DNA of 64,000 nucleotides. Origin: Sphagnum compactum. Lineage: Eukaryota; Bryophyta; Sphagnopsida; Sphagnales. Positions 12,747-24,017 of the stretch are shown here, piece after piece. A program made the translations under genes and the position numbers. Below the pieces are notes generated by a model. That model did no database searches. It was not told where the DNA came from and saw only the letters and a list, made by a program, of their open reading frames with translations. The DNA is taken from the NCBI GenBank assembly GCA_965153455.1, contig OZ234495.1, positions 14,566,875 through 14,630,874 of the forward strand, read 5' to 3'. Each line of letters begins with the position of its first letter. The stretch's first letter is position 1.

Positions 12747-13247
12747 CTAATAATGGCGTCTGTGGTGCCTGCGGTGCGAGTGGCGTCTATGATGCCTGCG
12801 GCGATGATGGCGACGGCTATGGCGACGACGACGGTGGTGACGACGACGGTGGTGACGACGGCGGTGGTGACGACGGCGTCTATGGCGGGTACTGCGACGA
12901 CGGCGTGAACCTGCGCGGTGCGGGAAGCGGTGAGTCTTGCAATAGCCGACAGGAAATCTTCTTTTGCGTCGACGGCGCATCGTGGTATCATCGTTGTCGT
13001 CTTCTTTACCGCCGCTCAGCTTGTACACATTCCCCAGCTTCTTCACCTTGCCTGTCTGCACTAACCCTTTCAGGCTCGCCGTCAGCAGCTTCTTGCTGCT
13101 ACCATTCAGCTTCTCCTCGTAGTTTGTTTCTAGATGCTTCCTCAACTGCGCCAAGCTCGCGCCTTTGCGCTGCTTCAAATGCAGCATGGCATCTTGCAGT
13201 AAACGTGGTTGTGTCTTCATTTTTTGGGATTCTTTTTTATGGTTCAA
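12747..13247 (-). CDS. Protamine-like linker histone (H15 domain plus Arg/His-rich tail)
   Basis: A 166-residue basic protein. Residues about 13-78 form an H1/H5 globular (H15, winged-helix) domain: LLQDAMLHLKQRKGASLAQL, LNGSSKKLLTASLKGLVQTG and KVKKLGNVYKLSGG match the helix 1-3 and beta-wing pattern of plant H1. A short acidic spacer (81-89, KEDDNDDTT) follows. The tail (91-166) is not the usual Lys/Ala/Pro-rich H1 tail: residues 115-166 (52 aa) contain 30 Arg, 17 His, 3 Ser, 1 Thr and 1 Tyr and no Lys. The tail is written in CGT/CGC and CAC/CAT codons as a repetitive tract. Canonical plant H1 proteins are longer, with two Lys-rich tails, whereas the N-terminal arm here is only about 12 residues. 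Known for the family: Arg-rich sperm protamines derive from H1 in liverworts and some animals. Inferred role: condensing sperm chromatin. Start chosen at the first Met; Met10 is an alternative. An intron at the AG/GTTCAC site near 12917 cannot be excluded. Confidence 0.78.
   Translation of the reverse strand: MNHKKESQKMKTQPRLLQDAMLHLKQRKGASLAQLRKHLETNYEEKLNGSSKKLLTASLKGLVQTGKVKKLGNVYKLSGGKEDDNDDTTMRRRRKRRFPVGYCKTHRFPHRAGSRRRRSTRHRRRRHHRRRHHRRRHHRRRRHSRRHHRRRHHRRHSHRRHHRRHY
12779..12906. repeat. Short tandem repeat encoding the Arg/His tail
   Basis: Irregular 12-15 bp units built from GACGACGGTGGT on the plus strand, which read CGT-CGT-CAC-CAC on the minus strand. This is a slippage-prone coding minisatellite; the repeat count should vary between individuals or relatives. 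Confidence 0.85.
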
Positions 13248-13344
13248 GCAACAAGAAGAATAAAGACAAGAACAAGAACAAGAAAGAGAGATGGAAGGTG
13301 GTGAAAATGGTGAGAGACACGGAGTCTAGCAGTAACTACTACTA

Positions 13345-15985
13345 AGAGGGCGGAGGAGGGGAGAGAGCTTTGAGGGACGGCATCATCATCGTTGTGTCAT
13401 CAACTATGGCCGCGGGGAAGCCAATTTGAGCTCTTCTCTCCTACGGAACCAGATGCTCATTGGATCGTGTCGGGATCACTCGGAGTGATTCGCCTACATT
13501 GGTGCAGCTGGGTGGCGCTTGGATCGATGCCCAGGACGTTTTCGTGTGTCTTTCGAGGAGAGGGTGCGACTTGAAGCAATCCGTCGATCCGTCTCTTCAA
13601 ATGCGCAACCATCGCGCCCGTTCTACTTACCAGTCGCGGATGCTACCCCTTGGAGCCCAAGCGGCAGACCTGCCCGAAGCTACAGCTACGGCGACCCATG
13701 GGACTAATGATGACCTCTAATTTGCTGCAAGCTCGGGGAGCCAATGCGGCAGAAGACTCTCCATCTTCAACATCAACAAACCCTAGTGAAAGGAAAGGAG
13801 TCCACACCCTGCTCTAGGCTTAGGGTTAACTGCCCCAAGACCCCAATCGCCTCTCATTTTCTGTCTCTCTAGTTGTCTTCAATTCTCCATGTTCTTGGAG
13901 CTTGCTATCATTCTATCGTCTTGCAGGAACATGGAACCCAATCCCCTGCATTCCTAAATGTGGAAACATCAGGTCGAGCCAGAAACTGAAGACTCAAGAC
14001 CATATCCACCTTTCACATAATTTGTCAAGTGTTTTATCACTTCCCCTTCTATCTCAGCTCTCTCAGAAACTAACTGGGTGGATCCATTCTTCATTTTGCC
14101 CTTTTTGTTCTCAGGTTCTGATGTTTCTAATTTATGGACGGTCGGAGCTTCTGCCCTTGCTATTGAAATCCTGAATTTGGATCCAAGTCTATATGTGAAG
14201 AAGGTATCCTTCCCAGTCGCTCTGCAATGTGATTTCCATGCCGGTGTCCATTCATGATCCAAGTCTACATGTGCAGGTATGCTTCCCAGTCACTCTGCAA
14301 TGTGTTTTCCGTGCCAGTGTCCATTCATGATCCAAGTCTATATGTGAAGGTATTCTTCCCAGTCACTCTGCAATGTGATTTCCATGCTGGTGTCCATTCA
14401 TTCTCTGGAGACTTGCCGTATTACCGCCTGTTGAAGCCAGATGTATAGCTTGATGATTGCAGCAGGACATGATTCCAGATTGTTAACCACTACTACTAGA
14501 TCTGGTGTTGTTTTGCTCAATCAAGAAATTCCTGAACTTGCAGAAGGACTTTTCCTGCTCAAAGGTTTTGACGTGACCTCTCCTATAACTTTGGCCATTT
14601 CACAGTTTGCTTCTTCAGTTTTCTCTTTGGTAAAAAATCACTTCCTTCTATGTGCCAGCATTAAGGGGTTGACCACTATTACTTGTGGACTCTATGACGT
14701 GAGAAACTCAGGTTGACATCATGTTTTTTTATAAAGCTCATAAAGCTCTCTGGTTCCAGGCCAAACTGGGGGTTCAACTCCCCCGAGAGTTTCAGTCAGG
14801 TTAGAGACACATCTCTAGACTAAAGAGCTCCATTGTCAGGAAGAAAGCATCAGTCACCATGCTCATTACTGTCCATGGGAAGGTGACAGCTTCCTTCTTG
14901 CTAGCTATAATCATTTGTCAACATTCTATGAGCACATAAGACACTGATGTTGGTGTTGATTGATGGGTGACAGACAATAATGGACAAATGAATGTTGCCT
15001 GTCACTATTGTTCATGTTGATGAACTTCATGACAATGCAATAACAATTGTGTTGTAGTTTTGAAGCTACCTCATTTCACAGTGTATGGAATGGTTGTCAA
15101 ATCGATTGTTGGTTGATGTATCAATTGAAGGAGTTTCCTCTTGAAACCCAAACCTATCCTGCTATCAGATTGGTAGTAGTAGTATCTTCCACATATACCT
15201 AGTAGCACTGAAAACAACTTGGAGGATTTGTGATCCCGAAGTGTAACAAAGCCACAAAATTTTAGTGATAATATCTTGATTCAGACATCCATGTTATGCA
15301 CCAGACTTCATTTTTCCTTTCATTTTTTGTGCATCTTTAGACCCCAGAGTTGGTTTCTGTTGCAACATGAGGAGGATCATTGTATCTGATGTCAGATTTC
15401 AGATTCTCTGCAAGAGTTGCATGGTTCTGATCAAGACACCCATTATGTGGGCATGGAAGCAATGAACAATTTAAAACTGGCAAAGAATACCATGATCTCT
15501 GGCAACGGATTATCTCACAAAGGTGAGGAGAAAGCACAGTATTGTTTCACATGAGCTGAGAAGTGGAGATCGCATTAGGTTCATGGTTCAGAATATGCAG
15601 CAGATCAAGGCAGGGCTACAGATGCACATAATTGAGAAACCCACAATTTTGCAAAGCTGTGTTTTTTTTTAAAAAAAAATTGGAGGAGAGTATTAAGAAA
15701 AACATCCAGACAACAGAATCAATGGAGGAGAAATTATACGAGAAATTATATCTTCGAAACCATGATCCATGAAAGGCAACAAGAATCACAACCCTGGGGT
15801 TTTATTCGTGTCTGTCTGACCTTTGATGATTCTGAGGGACATGTTTGTAAACTTGAACCATTCATGAAGGTGTGTGTTGTCTGTCCTACTCAGCAGCAGA
15901 TATATGCAAAGCAAATGAACAATGGACGACGAAGATGTCAGACATACACCAGGAGCAAGCCAGCAACGGAGAGCAAGCGATGACT
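13345..15985. other. Intergenic, no supported gene
   Basis: About 2.6 kb between the linker histone and the ATP synthase subunit. It is less AT-rich than the transposon islands. It holds the 75-bp triplicate at 14180-14402 and an isolated hairpin resembling a tRNA T-arm at about 14769-14785. Open frames here are short, with no recognisable domain. It may contain the promoter and a leader intron of the histone gene, or an unrecognised non-coding transcript. Confidence 0.5.
14180..14402. repeat. 75-bp direct repeat, three copies
   Basis: Units start at about 14180, 14255 and 14329 with GATCCAAGTCTATATGTG, then CTTCCCAGTC(A/G)CTCTGCAA and TTCCATGCCGGTGTCCATTC. Identity between units is about 90% by eye. 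Confidence 0.9.
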
Positions 15986-15987
15986 TG

Positions 15988-16290
15988 TTAATGATGCTTC
16001 TTCTCTCCTCCGTTCTTGTTGGTATGCTTGGCGGCTTCTTCCGCATGGCGTAAATGTCGAATCTCTGTAGGCCAACCGACGGCGTAAGAAAGAAAGAAGA
16101 CGGAAATCATGACATCGTTTAACGGCCGTATGCTTCCTGTCTTGACGTACTTCTCATTGTAGTTGTACACAAAACCCCAGGTTTGCTTCGTCATGTTCTC
16201 TCTGGTCACACTCGACTTGACGAAGCTTGGTACATCCTTGAGCTTCATGCTTGCCAGTCCCCTTAACCCCGAAAACGCCATCTCACTCAC
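15988..16290 (-). CDS. Mitochondrial F1Fo-ATP synthase subunit f (plant ATP17-like)
   Basis: A 100-residue protein without introns. The pattern LKDVPSFVKSSVTRENM, then YNYNEKYVKTGSIRPLNDV, a single membrane segment (about residues 60-75, VMISVFFLSYAVGWP) and a His/Lys-rich end (RHLRHAEEAAKH) matches the mitochondrial subunit f family, in which a short matrix N-terminus (LPSW, YYxxYxxVKKGSI) leads into one Fo-embedded helix and a basic tail (KHLKHER). The protein would sit in the peripheral-stalk/membrane region of complex V in the inner membrane. Met1 is used as start; Met4 is equally possible. No cleavable presequence is obvious, as expected for this subunit. The identification rests on remembered family motifs, not a search. 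Confidence 0.72.
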   Translation of the reverse strand: MSEMAFSGLRGLASMKLKDVPSFVKSSVTRENMTKQTWGFVYNYNEKYVKTGSIRPLNDVMISVFFLSYAVGWPTEIRHLRHAEEAAKHTNKNGGEKKHH

Positions 16291-16955
16291 TCACGTACTC
16301 ACTCCAATTCTGCAACAAAATTGGGAGATTGCAGAGTTTCATAAATGAAGGAAATATCTTCTTCTTCTTCTTCTTCTTCTTCTTCTTGTCGAAGAACATC
16401 GTCTTCTACAATCATTCTGTCAAGAACATTTTGAAGAAAGAGTTTCGAAGCCGCTCTGAGTACTTCTTTCTTCACACGGGACGGACTGTAACCGTAACCG
16501 TTTTTTTGTTTTCTCCGGTTTGTTTGTTGGCTCTCCGCTTCAAGGTACAGACCAGTGTTGTGCGGTTCTCTGTTTTTGAGAGAACCGTGGGGGTCGGTTC
16601 TTTTCTCTATTAAAAGATTTTGGAAGAACCTCCGGATAAGTTCTGAATTTTTTTTATAAAAAATTCAGAACTATTGGCTAAGGTTAATGTTCATTTTTCA
16701 AACATTGTCGGTTCTCAGGTTGTAGGGTTTATGTAGGGTTTATGTTTTTTCATCATGGGTGGGTACGAGTAATGGTTAGGGTTTAGGGTTAGGGCTTTGC
16801 TTGTGGAAAAGAAAAAATGCCTATTACAATTACAACAAAGTACATAGTTATAAAACATAACAATTCTTTCAATTTTGAACTCTTGAAATCTACCGATGTG
16901 AAATTTTCACTCCCGACTACATATACCTATTCTTTGCTCACAAGTGCAAGATGTT
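16291..16955. promoter_or_regulatory. Upstream region of the ATP synthase subunit gene
   Basis: Contains a (CTT)n tract at about 16357-16388, which is GA-rich on the sense strand and typical of plant 5' leaders. Further out are AT-rich DNA and short telomere-like words (GGGTTTAGGGTTAGGG near 16780). No gene seen. Confidence 0.5.
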
Positions 16956-17140
16956 TCTTCAGAATTGGGCTTTTGGGCATTATTTGACCTTGAGAAACTT
17001 GGACAACACTAAATATGCTTCAAAATTGGGCTTTTGGGCATTATTTGACCTTGAGAAACTTGGACAACACTAAATACGCTTCAAAATTGGGCTTTTGGGC
17101 ATTATTTGACCTTGAGAAACTTGGACAACACTAAATACGC
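16956..17140. repeat. 61-bp tandem repeat, three copies
   Basis: Units start at about 16956, 17017 and 17078 and share GGGCTTTTGGGCATTATTTG and CTTGAGAAACTTGGACAACA with only one or two differences. The array lies just beyond the C-terminal coding end of the decayed hAT element on the minus strand. Confidence 0.93.
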
Positions 17141-17399
17141 ATCCTAGTCCTAATTGAACTCTAATTAATGACCATAAAAAGTTATTGTTAAGTTCTGCCC
17201 ATTTCATCGCAAGAAAATTGCAACAGATGCAACGTAAGGAAATATCCAACACTCTTACATTGTGTTAGCCTTCAACACCAACATAGTAACACACCTTCAA
17301 CCAACCTCCAAACATCCATAATAGACAAAATTAAACACAAAAAAATTGAAAGCAAAATGGCAGAAAACAAAAGAAATGTTGGACACAATTGAAAATTAA

Positions 17400-19300
17400 A
17401 AGAGTGAATCAAGACCTTAAATTGTATCAAGACTTGAAGCCCCTTCCAACAAATCATGTTATTCCAACATTTTCTTGTGCTCTTTAATTAAACCAACTTC
17501 AGATGCCAAAAATTCAGCCACATTTTTTGGCTTCAAGGGTACACCACACCCATCATGTGCGTCATTGGGCCAATTCTTGATGATGAAAATGAGCCAATCC
17601 AAATTATCAATGCCCAGCTTTGATCATCTCCAATTAATGATAACACTAAGAACACTAAAGATTCGCTTTATCTCAATTTATGAACCCACAATGCCGAGGA
17701 ATTGACGAACCAAGAAAACACATTGGGAAATTACATCGCATGATTTGCCCACCAAACAAAGGGTTTTCAATCTTTGTTGGTCGCAAGGGAATTGTTGAAA
17801 CGGTTGCAATTCATTTTTCAATGTGGAAATAATAACATCATCATTCGACATAACCTGCCCAAAAAACAAATCATCATCCTCAACTATTTCTAATTTTGTT
17901 AATGCTTTGACAAGGTTCAAATGAAGGAACACCTATAACAAGAAAGGACTTAACATGTTAGTGTTGTATTTTGCCACAATTTGACTTGCAAGTTGATCAG
18001 CCAAAAAATCCCGTATAATTTTTATGTTTTGGAAATGGGGGTTAAGCATGATAACTAACAAGTAGCCCTGCAATGATACATGATTCCTTCTATTATGCCT
18101 TCCCTTTCTTAGATTTTTTTGTCCAAGCTGTGGTCTTTTACAATGATGATTGAACTTCTTTCAAACTAACCTCTAAAAACCCAGCACATATTTTAGTACC
18201 CTCAGTAGCATATTGGGCTACTTTGGACATGGCATGGCCAAAACATGAGCCAACAAATGGACATGCTAGCCAAAGGGAAGAATAAGAAACCACATAAGTC
18301 AAAATAAAAATTAAGGTATTTAAATTCAACCCTTTGTCTTTGACATACGCAATTACCTTGTCAAGTAAACCAAAGGAATCCAACAAGATTTTGACCTGGT
18401 TTGTCATGGTTGCACCTATTGTGTAATTTACAATCCCAATAGCACATGGATGGGTTGCCATGAACTATTAATGAAACTAACAACCATGGCAAACATGTCA
18501 TGGCCAACACGAAACATCCAAAGATCGAAAGAACAAGTGCATGGAACACAAGATTAAAGGGGAGGGATGACATATTTTTCTTTAGTTTTGGCAACCATCT
18601 TAGGGAGCCCTTCAATGACCAATTGACATTGGGATGGAAATACCACACACCCACATTGTTGCAAAACCAACCACTTTAGCCATGGATTTTCAACACGCTT
18701 TTGCAATGTATAACACCAAATCCTCAAAAAATGCATGTTGTGCATGATTTGATCTACTATAAAGGAACTAGCTACCAAAGAATTATGTGATCTGAAAGGG
18801 TGAACATTTTTTCTCTTCTTTGTGCCTTGTTTGTCACTTCTAGTTTCTGCAACCTTCTACAACAAAAGGCCCCCCATTTGTTATATAAATTTGAATGCTC
18901 AAAATAAACATGTTTTTTCAAAGCATTTGTACCATGGTTTGTATTATAACTCATTAGTACCTTATGTTTCCTTTGACCATCATGTTCCTATAATCGAATA
19001 AGGTGACACACAACACACCACATCATTTGTGGGTTGGACATGTTCATCAATACACCATCATTCACCACAACAAAACCTAATAATGTACAAATCTATGAGT
19101 TGGAGACCACAAACTTCGATTGGCTAACAACGTAAATGTGAAAATCCCCCAAGCTCCATCTATTTCAACATTGGACATTGCTTTTGATCCAATCTCAACA
19201 TCAATTTGCGAAGAAAACATGATGTCTTCTTCATCACAAATTGTGATAAGTTGTGTGGCACTTGTAGATGCCACTATATCCATTGTGTTTTTCAATTGTT
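17400..19300 (-). pseudogene. Decayed hAT transposase (BED finger and C-terminal dimerisation region)
   Basis: Fragments in several frames follow the order of a plant hAT transposase. A BED-type zinc-finger remnant lies at about 18.95-18.80 kb (NTNHGTNALKKHVYFEHSNL, with the Cys pair lost). The central part at 18.46-18.14 kb reads YVKDKGLNLNTLI and FVGSCFGHAMSKVAQYATEG. The C-terminal dimerisation motif at about 17.70-17.55 kb reads IFSVLSVI and then KLGIDNLDWLIFIIKNWPND, interrupted by a stop. Multiple stops and frame changes show it cannot make transposase. The central part is clearly related to the element at 37.4-41.4 kb. The right end may be at about 21008, where CCCACCCAAGATTG resembles a diverged terminal repeat of that family. 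No left end was recognised. Confidence 0.85.
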
Positions 19301-19559
19301 ACCTATAACCAATATAAGCAAAAAATTAGCTCCAAAATCTGTTATTACAACAATACAACATTAAATAGTAAAAACTTCATTTACCAACAAATAAAATAAG
19401 TGTTCCAAGTGTAAATATGTAAATGTTATAATTCCAACTGATTATCATGATAACAAAGTAATAAAAAATTGATCATTGTGATGGCAAAGATGAAAAAAAA
19501 CTGAAAAAAAAAGCTTGAAGGCTAGACAATGTTAAGGACTTACTTACAAAAAGGTGAAA

Positions 19560-20330
19560 AATGTGTTTCAACAATAAACATGAACAATAATGAAGAGGAC
19601 TTACTTGCAAAAAACCTTAACAACATGAAAATTCACGGCTCCAACAACAACCATGAACAAGAAAACTAACTTGTAAAAAGGCAAAAGTAAGAATAGTGTG
19701 AAGCTCACAGCTTCAATGACAACTGCAAACAACACCATGCTCTAATGATGAACAAATACAATGCATGAACAACATTAATTTGTAGAAAGCTTTAACAACG
19801 TCAAGCTCATGGCTCCAACAACAATCGTGAACAATATAATCAACTTGCAGAAATGCAGAAGTAAAAATAGTGCAAAGTTCATAGCTTTCGTCATAAGCGC
19901 GAAACAACACTAGGTTCCAAATGATGAATAGGAACAACATATGAATAACACCAACTTGTAAAAAGTTTTAACAATGTGAAGTTCACGACTCCAACAACGA
20001 TTGAGAATAATAATAGAAATTTGTAAAAAGGCAGAAGTAAAAATAAAGCAAAGTTCATAGCTTCAGTGACAAGCGTGAACAACACCAGATTCCACTAATG
20101 AATAGGAACAATGCATGACAACACCAACTTGTAGAATTCCTTAACAATGTGAAGCTCACAATTTCAACAATGACCATGAACAATAAAATCGACTTGTAAA
20201 AAGGTACAAGTAAAACCAACACAAAGTTCACAACTTCAATCATAAGCATGACCAACATTGGGCAAGCTCTAGTGATGAACACGAACAACACATGAACAAC
20301 AAGTTTCGGCACATCGCACAAACAATATTG
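19560..20330. repeat. Tandem repeat of about 175 bp, roughly four units, upstream of the hAT relic
   Basis: Units marked by ACTTGTAAAAAGGCAAAAGT-like words recur at about 19.67, 19.85, 20.02 and 20.19 kb, each followed by GTGAAGCTCAC or AAAGTTCATAGCTT and then CCAACAACAACCATGAACAA. Open frames on the minus strand through this tract (Cys/Leu/Phe-rich) are products of the repeat, not genes. Confidence 0.82.
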
Positions 20331-20339
20331 CTTAACTCT

Positions 20340-21568
20340 ACCACAATGATGGCAAGGAAAAAATTTAACTTGAAAGCTACAAATGCAAGAATTTTACAAA
20401 AATGGCGAACTTGCTTGAAAACTCCAAAGAAATAAATGTCCATGATGAAAAAAAAGAAATAAAAAAACACATTTGCACAATGACTCACCTGTAAAAGCCA
20501 AAATAGTATTGAACAATCTGATCCTTGAGATGAAGGCACGGTGATGGTAGTGTTGAAACGTAACCACACCACAATAACAACAACTCCATGCAAAAAGGTG
20601 AAAACGTTAGTAACATTTGCAAGTGAAAAGTAACTAACATCAAAAAGGTGAAAGCGATGGCAACATCTACAAGTGCAAAGTTGAAACAATGGTAACAATT
20701 GCAGGTAGAAAGGAGAAAGGAAATTGTGACAACAACATGGTAGACAAAAACCCTAAACCTTAACACTATCTAAGAAGAACCAAAACCTTTGAAAAAAAAA
20801 AAAACTAATCGGGGCAAGGCAAGGACAAGTTTCCAAAATCAATGGTCATTAAGTTTCAAATAAATTCCAAATTTTATAATAATGTGCTTTTCAAGTTTGA
20901 CTATGTATGCAAGTATTTCAATCATTATAAAGGTCAAAGTAAGGGATGCAAAACCGGAACCAAAATCGGTGAGTATTACTCAATTTTTCAAATACCCACC
21001 CAAGATTGGTAGAGACATTGCGATGCACCCAAGAACAAGCCAAAGTTTGGTGTCCATATATGTACTAAGGATCATTTGGACCAATTTGAAGCAAATTGAA
21101 CCTTGAATTGGACTCTTTTTCACATTTTAAAAAAACATTTTTTTTCTTAAGGTAATATGAGTGTGTTTAAAGGCTTGGGGTCCAATATCAAAAAAATATG
21201 ATTTACATGTGAGAGGATTAGGTTAATCTTTGATTTTGATTTTAAATTTTTTGCATGATTTTTTAATTTTTTGGATTCAGTTTATTTTGTGCACTTGGAA
21301 AGGCTGAAAATGCACTTTTTTTAACAACCACCTTGTGAGGATCCACAAAATCAGCCATGTCAACTTAAAAATTGGTTCAAAATGGGGGAGCCCATGTGCT
21401 CTCAACAATGTCCTCAATCAACATGTCTTCCATTATCACAAAATTTAAGCAACAAAGATAATAAAAAAACAATTGAAAAAACAAAAAAACAAAAAAAAAC
21501 AAAGAAATGAGTAACTTTGGACCCTAGGTGACACTTTGGTTCTCCAAACCATGAGCTCTCCTTTAAGA

Positions 21569-21599
<31 letters not shown>

Positions 21600-21980
21600 G
21601 GTCTAGACCAATTGAATTTTCCTCCAAAATGATGCCATGTAAACTAAATCACAATTTGATTTGTGTTGATGTTGGACCCTTGTCTAAAGGCCTTGGGACA
21701 AATTTTAAGCTCTTGACCAATAAGAATGTTCGATTTCATTCGACCCAGATCCATGAACCCTTCTCTAAAGTTACTCTAGTACCTTGGCAGCTTTGACACT
21801 AATTATATTATATTCAGGAAAATGTTAAAAAATTCCCCAAAAAAAATTCAAAAACCAAAATTTTGTGAAGGTAATTAAAAAATCTTTTAAAAATATTTTG
21901 AGAATACTAGTAGTATGTTGAATATTTATCATCCTTATGATATCGTTTCAAGGCCAAAGCCATCATGTACTAAACCTGCA
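20340..21980. other. AT-rich intergenic sequence, no gene
   Basis: Contains the presumed 5' side of the minus-strand hAT relic (to about 21.0 kb), a poly-T tract at about 21571-21599 and a stretch at about 21775-21822 (CTAGTACCTTGGCAG, GACACTAATTATATTATATT) that recurs in diverged form at 35525-35572. No coding signal. Confidence 0.5.
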
Positions 21981-21985
21981 TTTTT

Positions 21986-22668
21986 GGCCTTGCCTAACAA
22001 GGCAAGGATATTATTGTGTTTAGATTCATTATAGAGTATAGTAGTGTAAGGGATTTTGGCACCCTAAGTTAATAGGTCTATTTTTTATATGAGGATTTTT
22101 GAAAGATGATATTTTGGCTTGTGTTGAAACTTGAGATTAGTTATTATACTAATAATATCTTGAAGGATTTTGGTTTTCTTGTACAGAATTTTTTGAAGAT
22201 TGTATTTTTTTTTGCATGGTGAAATATTTGAGTTTCTATATAATTCTACTTTTTTGCCTTAAGATACTTTTTAATGTAAATGGCAAGGCCACCGTGTGAC
22301 ACACCCATAAGAAGATTTTTATTTGAAAAAATAAACAAGAGGTGTGTCACACATTGTGGCCTTGCCATTTACATTAAAAATTATCTTAAGACAAAAGAAG
22401 AATTATGAAAACTCAAATATTTCAACATGCAAAAAGTATAATCTTCAAAAAATACTCTAAACGAATCCAAAATGCTTCAAGATATTATTATAACTCTATA
22501 ATAACTAATCTCAAGTTTCAACACAAGCCAAAATATCATCTTTCAAAAATCCTTATATGAAATTAAACCTATTATTTATGACCTAGGGGGCCAAAATCCC
22601 TTAACCTAATAGGTATACTCTATAATGAATTTTCTAAACACCATATCCTTGCCTCCGTAGGCAAGGCC
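21986..22668. mobile_element. Fold-back (long inverted repeat) element, about 680 bp
   Basis: Two arms of about 320 bp, 21986-22308 and 22339-22668, are inverted copies of each other and are separated by about 30 bp. The outer ends carry GGCCTTGCCT...AAGGCAAGG and the inner ends carry AATGTAAATGGCAAGGCC with GTGTGACACAC. Arms are roughly 85% alike by eye with small indels. No ORF. A third arm, on its own, is at 28708-28968. Confidence 0.9.
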
Positions 22669-22886
22669 AATAAATCCCTAAAATTCAAGTAGGTAGCCAA
22701 AAATGTAAAAGGATGTTCAAAAATATTTACTTTCATATTTAGCTTGTAGCCAACTTTTATATCTTTCTTAAAAAATATTTTATGATACCCATTTGGGTAT
22801 CACAAAAAATATAGTTTAAAAAATATGTCAGCACTTCGTGCAAGGTAACACCCTTGGAGAAGGGTATTCCTAAAATAATGAGCGTT

Positions 22887-22914
22887 TAAACCCTAAACCC
22901 TAAACCCTAAACCC
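22887..22914. repeat. Interstitial telomere-like array (CCCTAAA)4
   Basis: Four consecutive TAAACCC units, the Arabidopsis-type plant telomere repeat. Isolated one- to three-unit matches also occur near 16.78, 51.0 and 60.49 kb. The array is far too short to be a chromosome end. Confidence 0.95.
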
Positions 22915-24015
22915 ATTAGCCCCGAAAACCAAAGAAGTGTGCTCCCACACATATGAATGGTTTTTCATCAAAATCTTACTCACAACACAAAAGCCCCACA
23001 ACTGAAATCAAAAGCACCAAAATCACCAAAAGTTGTGATCATAAGATTGATTTGGTTAAATTGCCATGAATAGAAATCAATTCTTACACAAGAGGAGACA
23101 ATTTTGTCTCAATGGGTGGCTCTTCTACATTTCCTCCTAACCAAACATCTAATGTACGAACTTTGTCATTACCTAGAATACAATAATTGATGTATTACCA
23201 AACCACAATAACCATTGCAGTTCATAATCATCTCAAATAATTTGTCTCAACATTTCCCCACCTTTGTCTATGTCGAAGCAAGAGGAACTTCCGAGTGTGA
23301 AGAACCCTTCAATTACATGGTGTTGTTGTTGAATCATCTATGACAAACATATGAAATGCTCTCAAACTTTTGCTCTTCAATGTTGTTTGGTCTCCAATCG
23401 GTTCTTTTTAAATCAGCTTTGCAATTGAGCTAATTTTTCTGTTGAAATTTCAAAGGAGTCTTGAGATGAAGGTGATCCCTGGTGCCTCATGTATCAGTCC
23501 TCCATGACACTTATAACCCAAAGGTTCTTTCTCTTTGAAACAATGGTCTAGTTCTCCCACCAATAATATGATCACCCAATTCAAATGCTCATCTCGCCTT
23601 TTCTTTGTGTCAGTACTGTGACCTTTCTTTCATCATAGCTTATTTATTGCTCAGGGCCGAAGCATGGGCCCTGAAAGCTTTTTACTCCAGAGCCAAGATC
23701 AGCTTCAAAACAAAAGGGTCTTCTAGCAAGAGGACATAGGAGGCACACACCCCGCCAACAGTGCAAAATTGCAAGAACTGCAGATCTGTCAAGAGGGTGG
23801 TGATCAGTCATCGAGGAGCAAGAGTAGTAGCAAGACCCTTCCTGGATTTTTTGGGAAACGATGTCTCTCGCACAAGTGATGATGACTTTCTTCGTTGTAA
23901 GGGGACAGTGACAAGAGGCTCTGCTGAAGATTCCCTCTGTGAAAAACACAAACATGCCATGTTTGAACTTGTTGGTGAGTGCTTAAAAGATTCCGTCCAT
24001 CAACAAATCTCCAGT
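22915..24015. other. Intergenic, no supported gene
   Basis: AT-rich sequence to about 23.6 kb, then less AT-rich DNA to 24.0 kb where both strands are open for about 85-100 codons (23644-24021). Neither translation shows a family motif. This could hold 3' UTR or a lost exon of the unrecognised ORF next to it. Confidence 0.4.
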
Positions 24016-24017
24016 TT

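Noticed and set aside
12740-13345. 201-codon plus-strand frame with Gly/Asp repeats opposite the linker histone
   Set aside because: It is the complement of the Arg/His codon repeat. The minus strand has a recognisable H15 domain, while this frame has no domain.
14703-14790. tRNA-like T-arm with GGTTCAACTCC at about 14769-14785
   Set aside because: A five-bp T stem is present, but no consistent A box, anticodon arm or 7-bp acceptor stem could be placed.
20055-20766. Cys/Phe/Leu-rich minus-strand frames of up to 152 codons
   Set aside because: They run through a 175-bp tandem repeat and AT-rich DNA next to a transposon relic; no motif.
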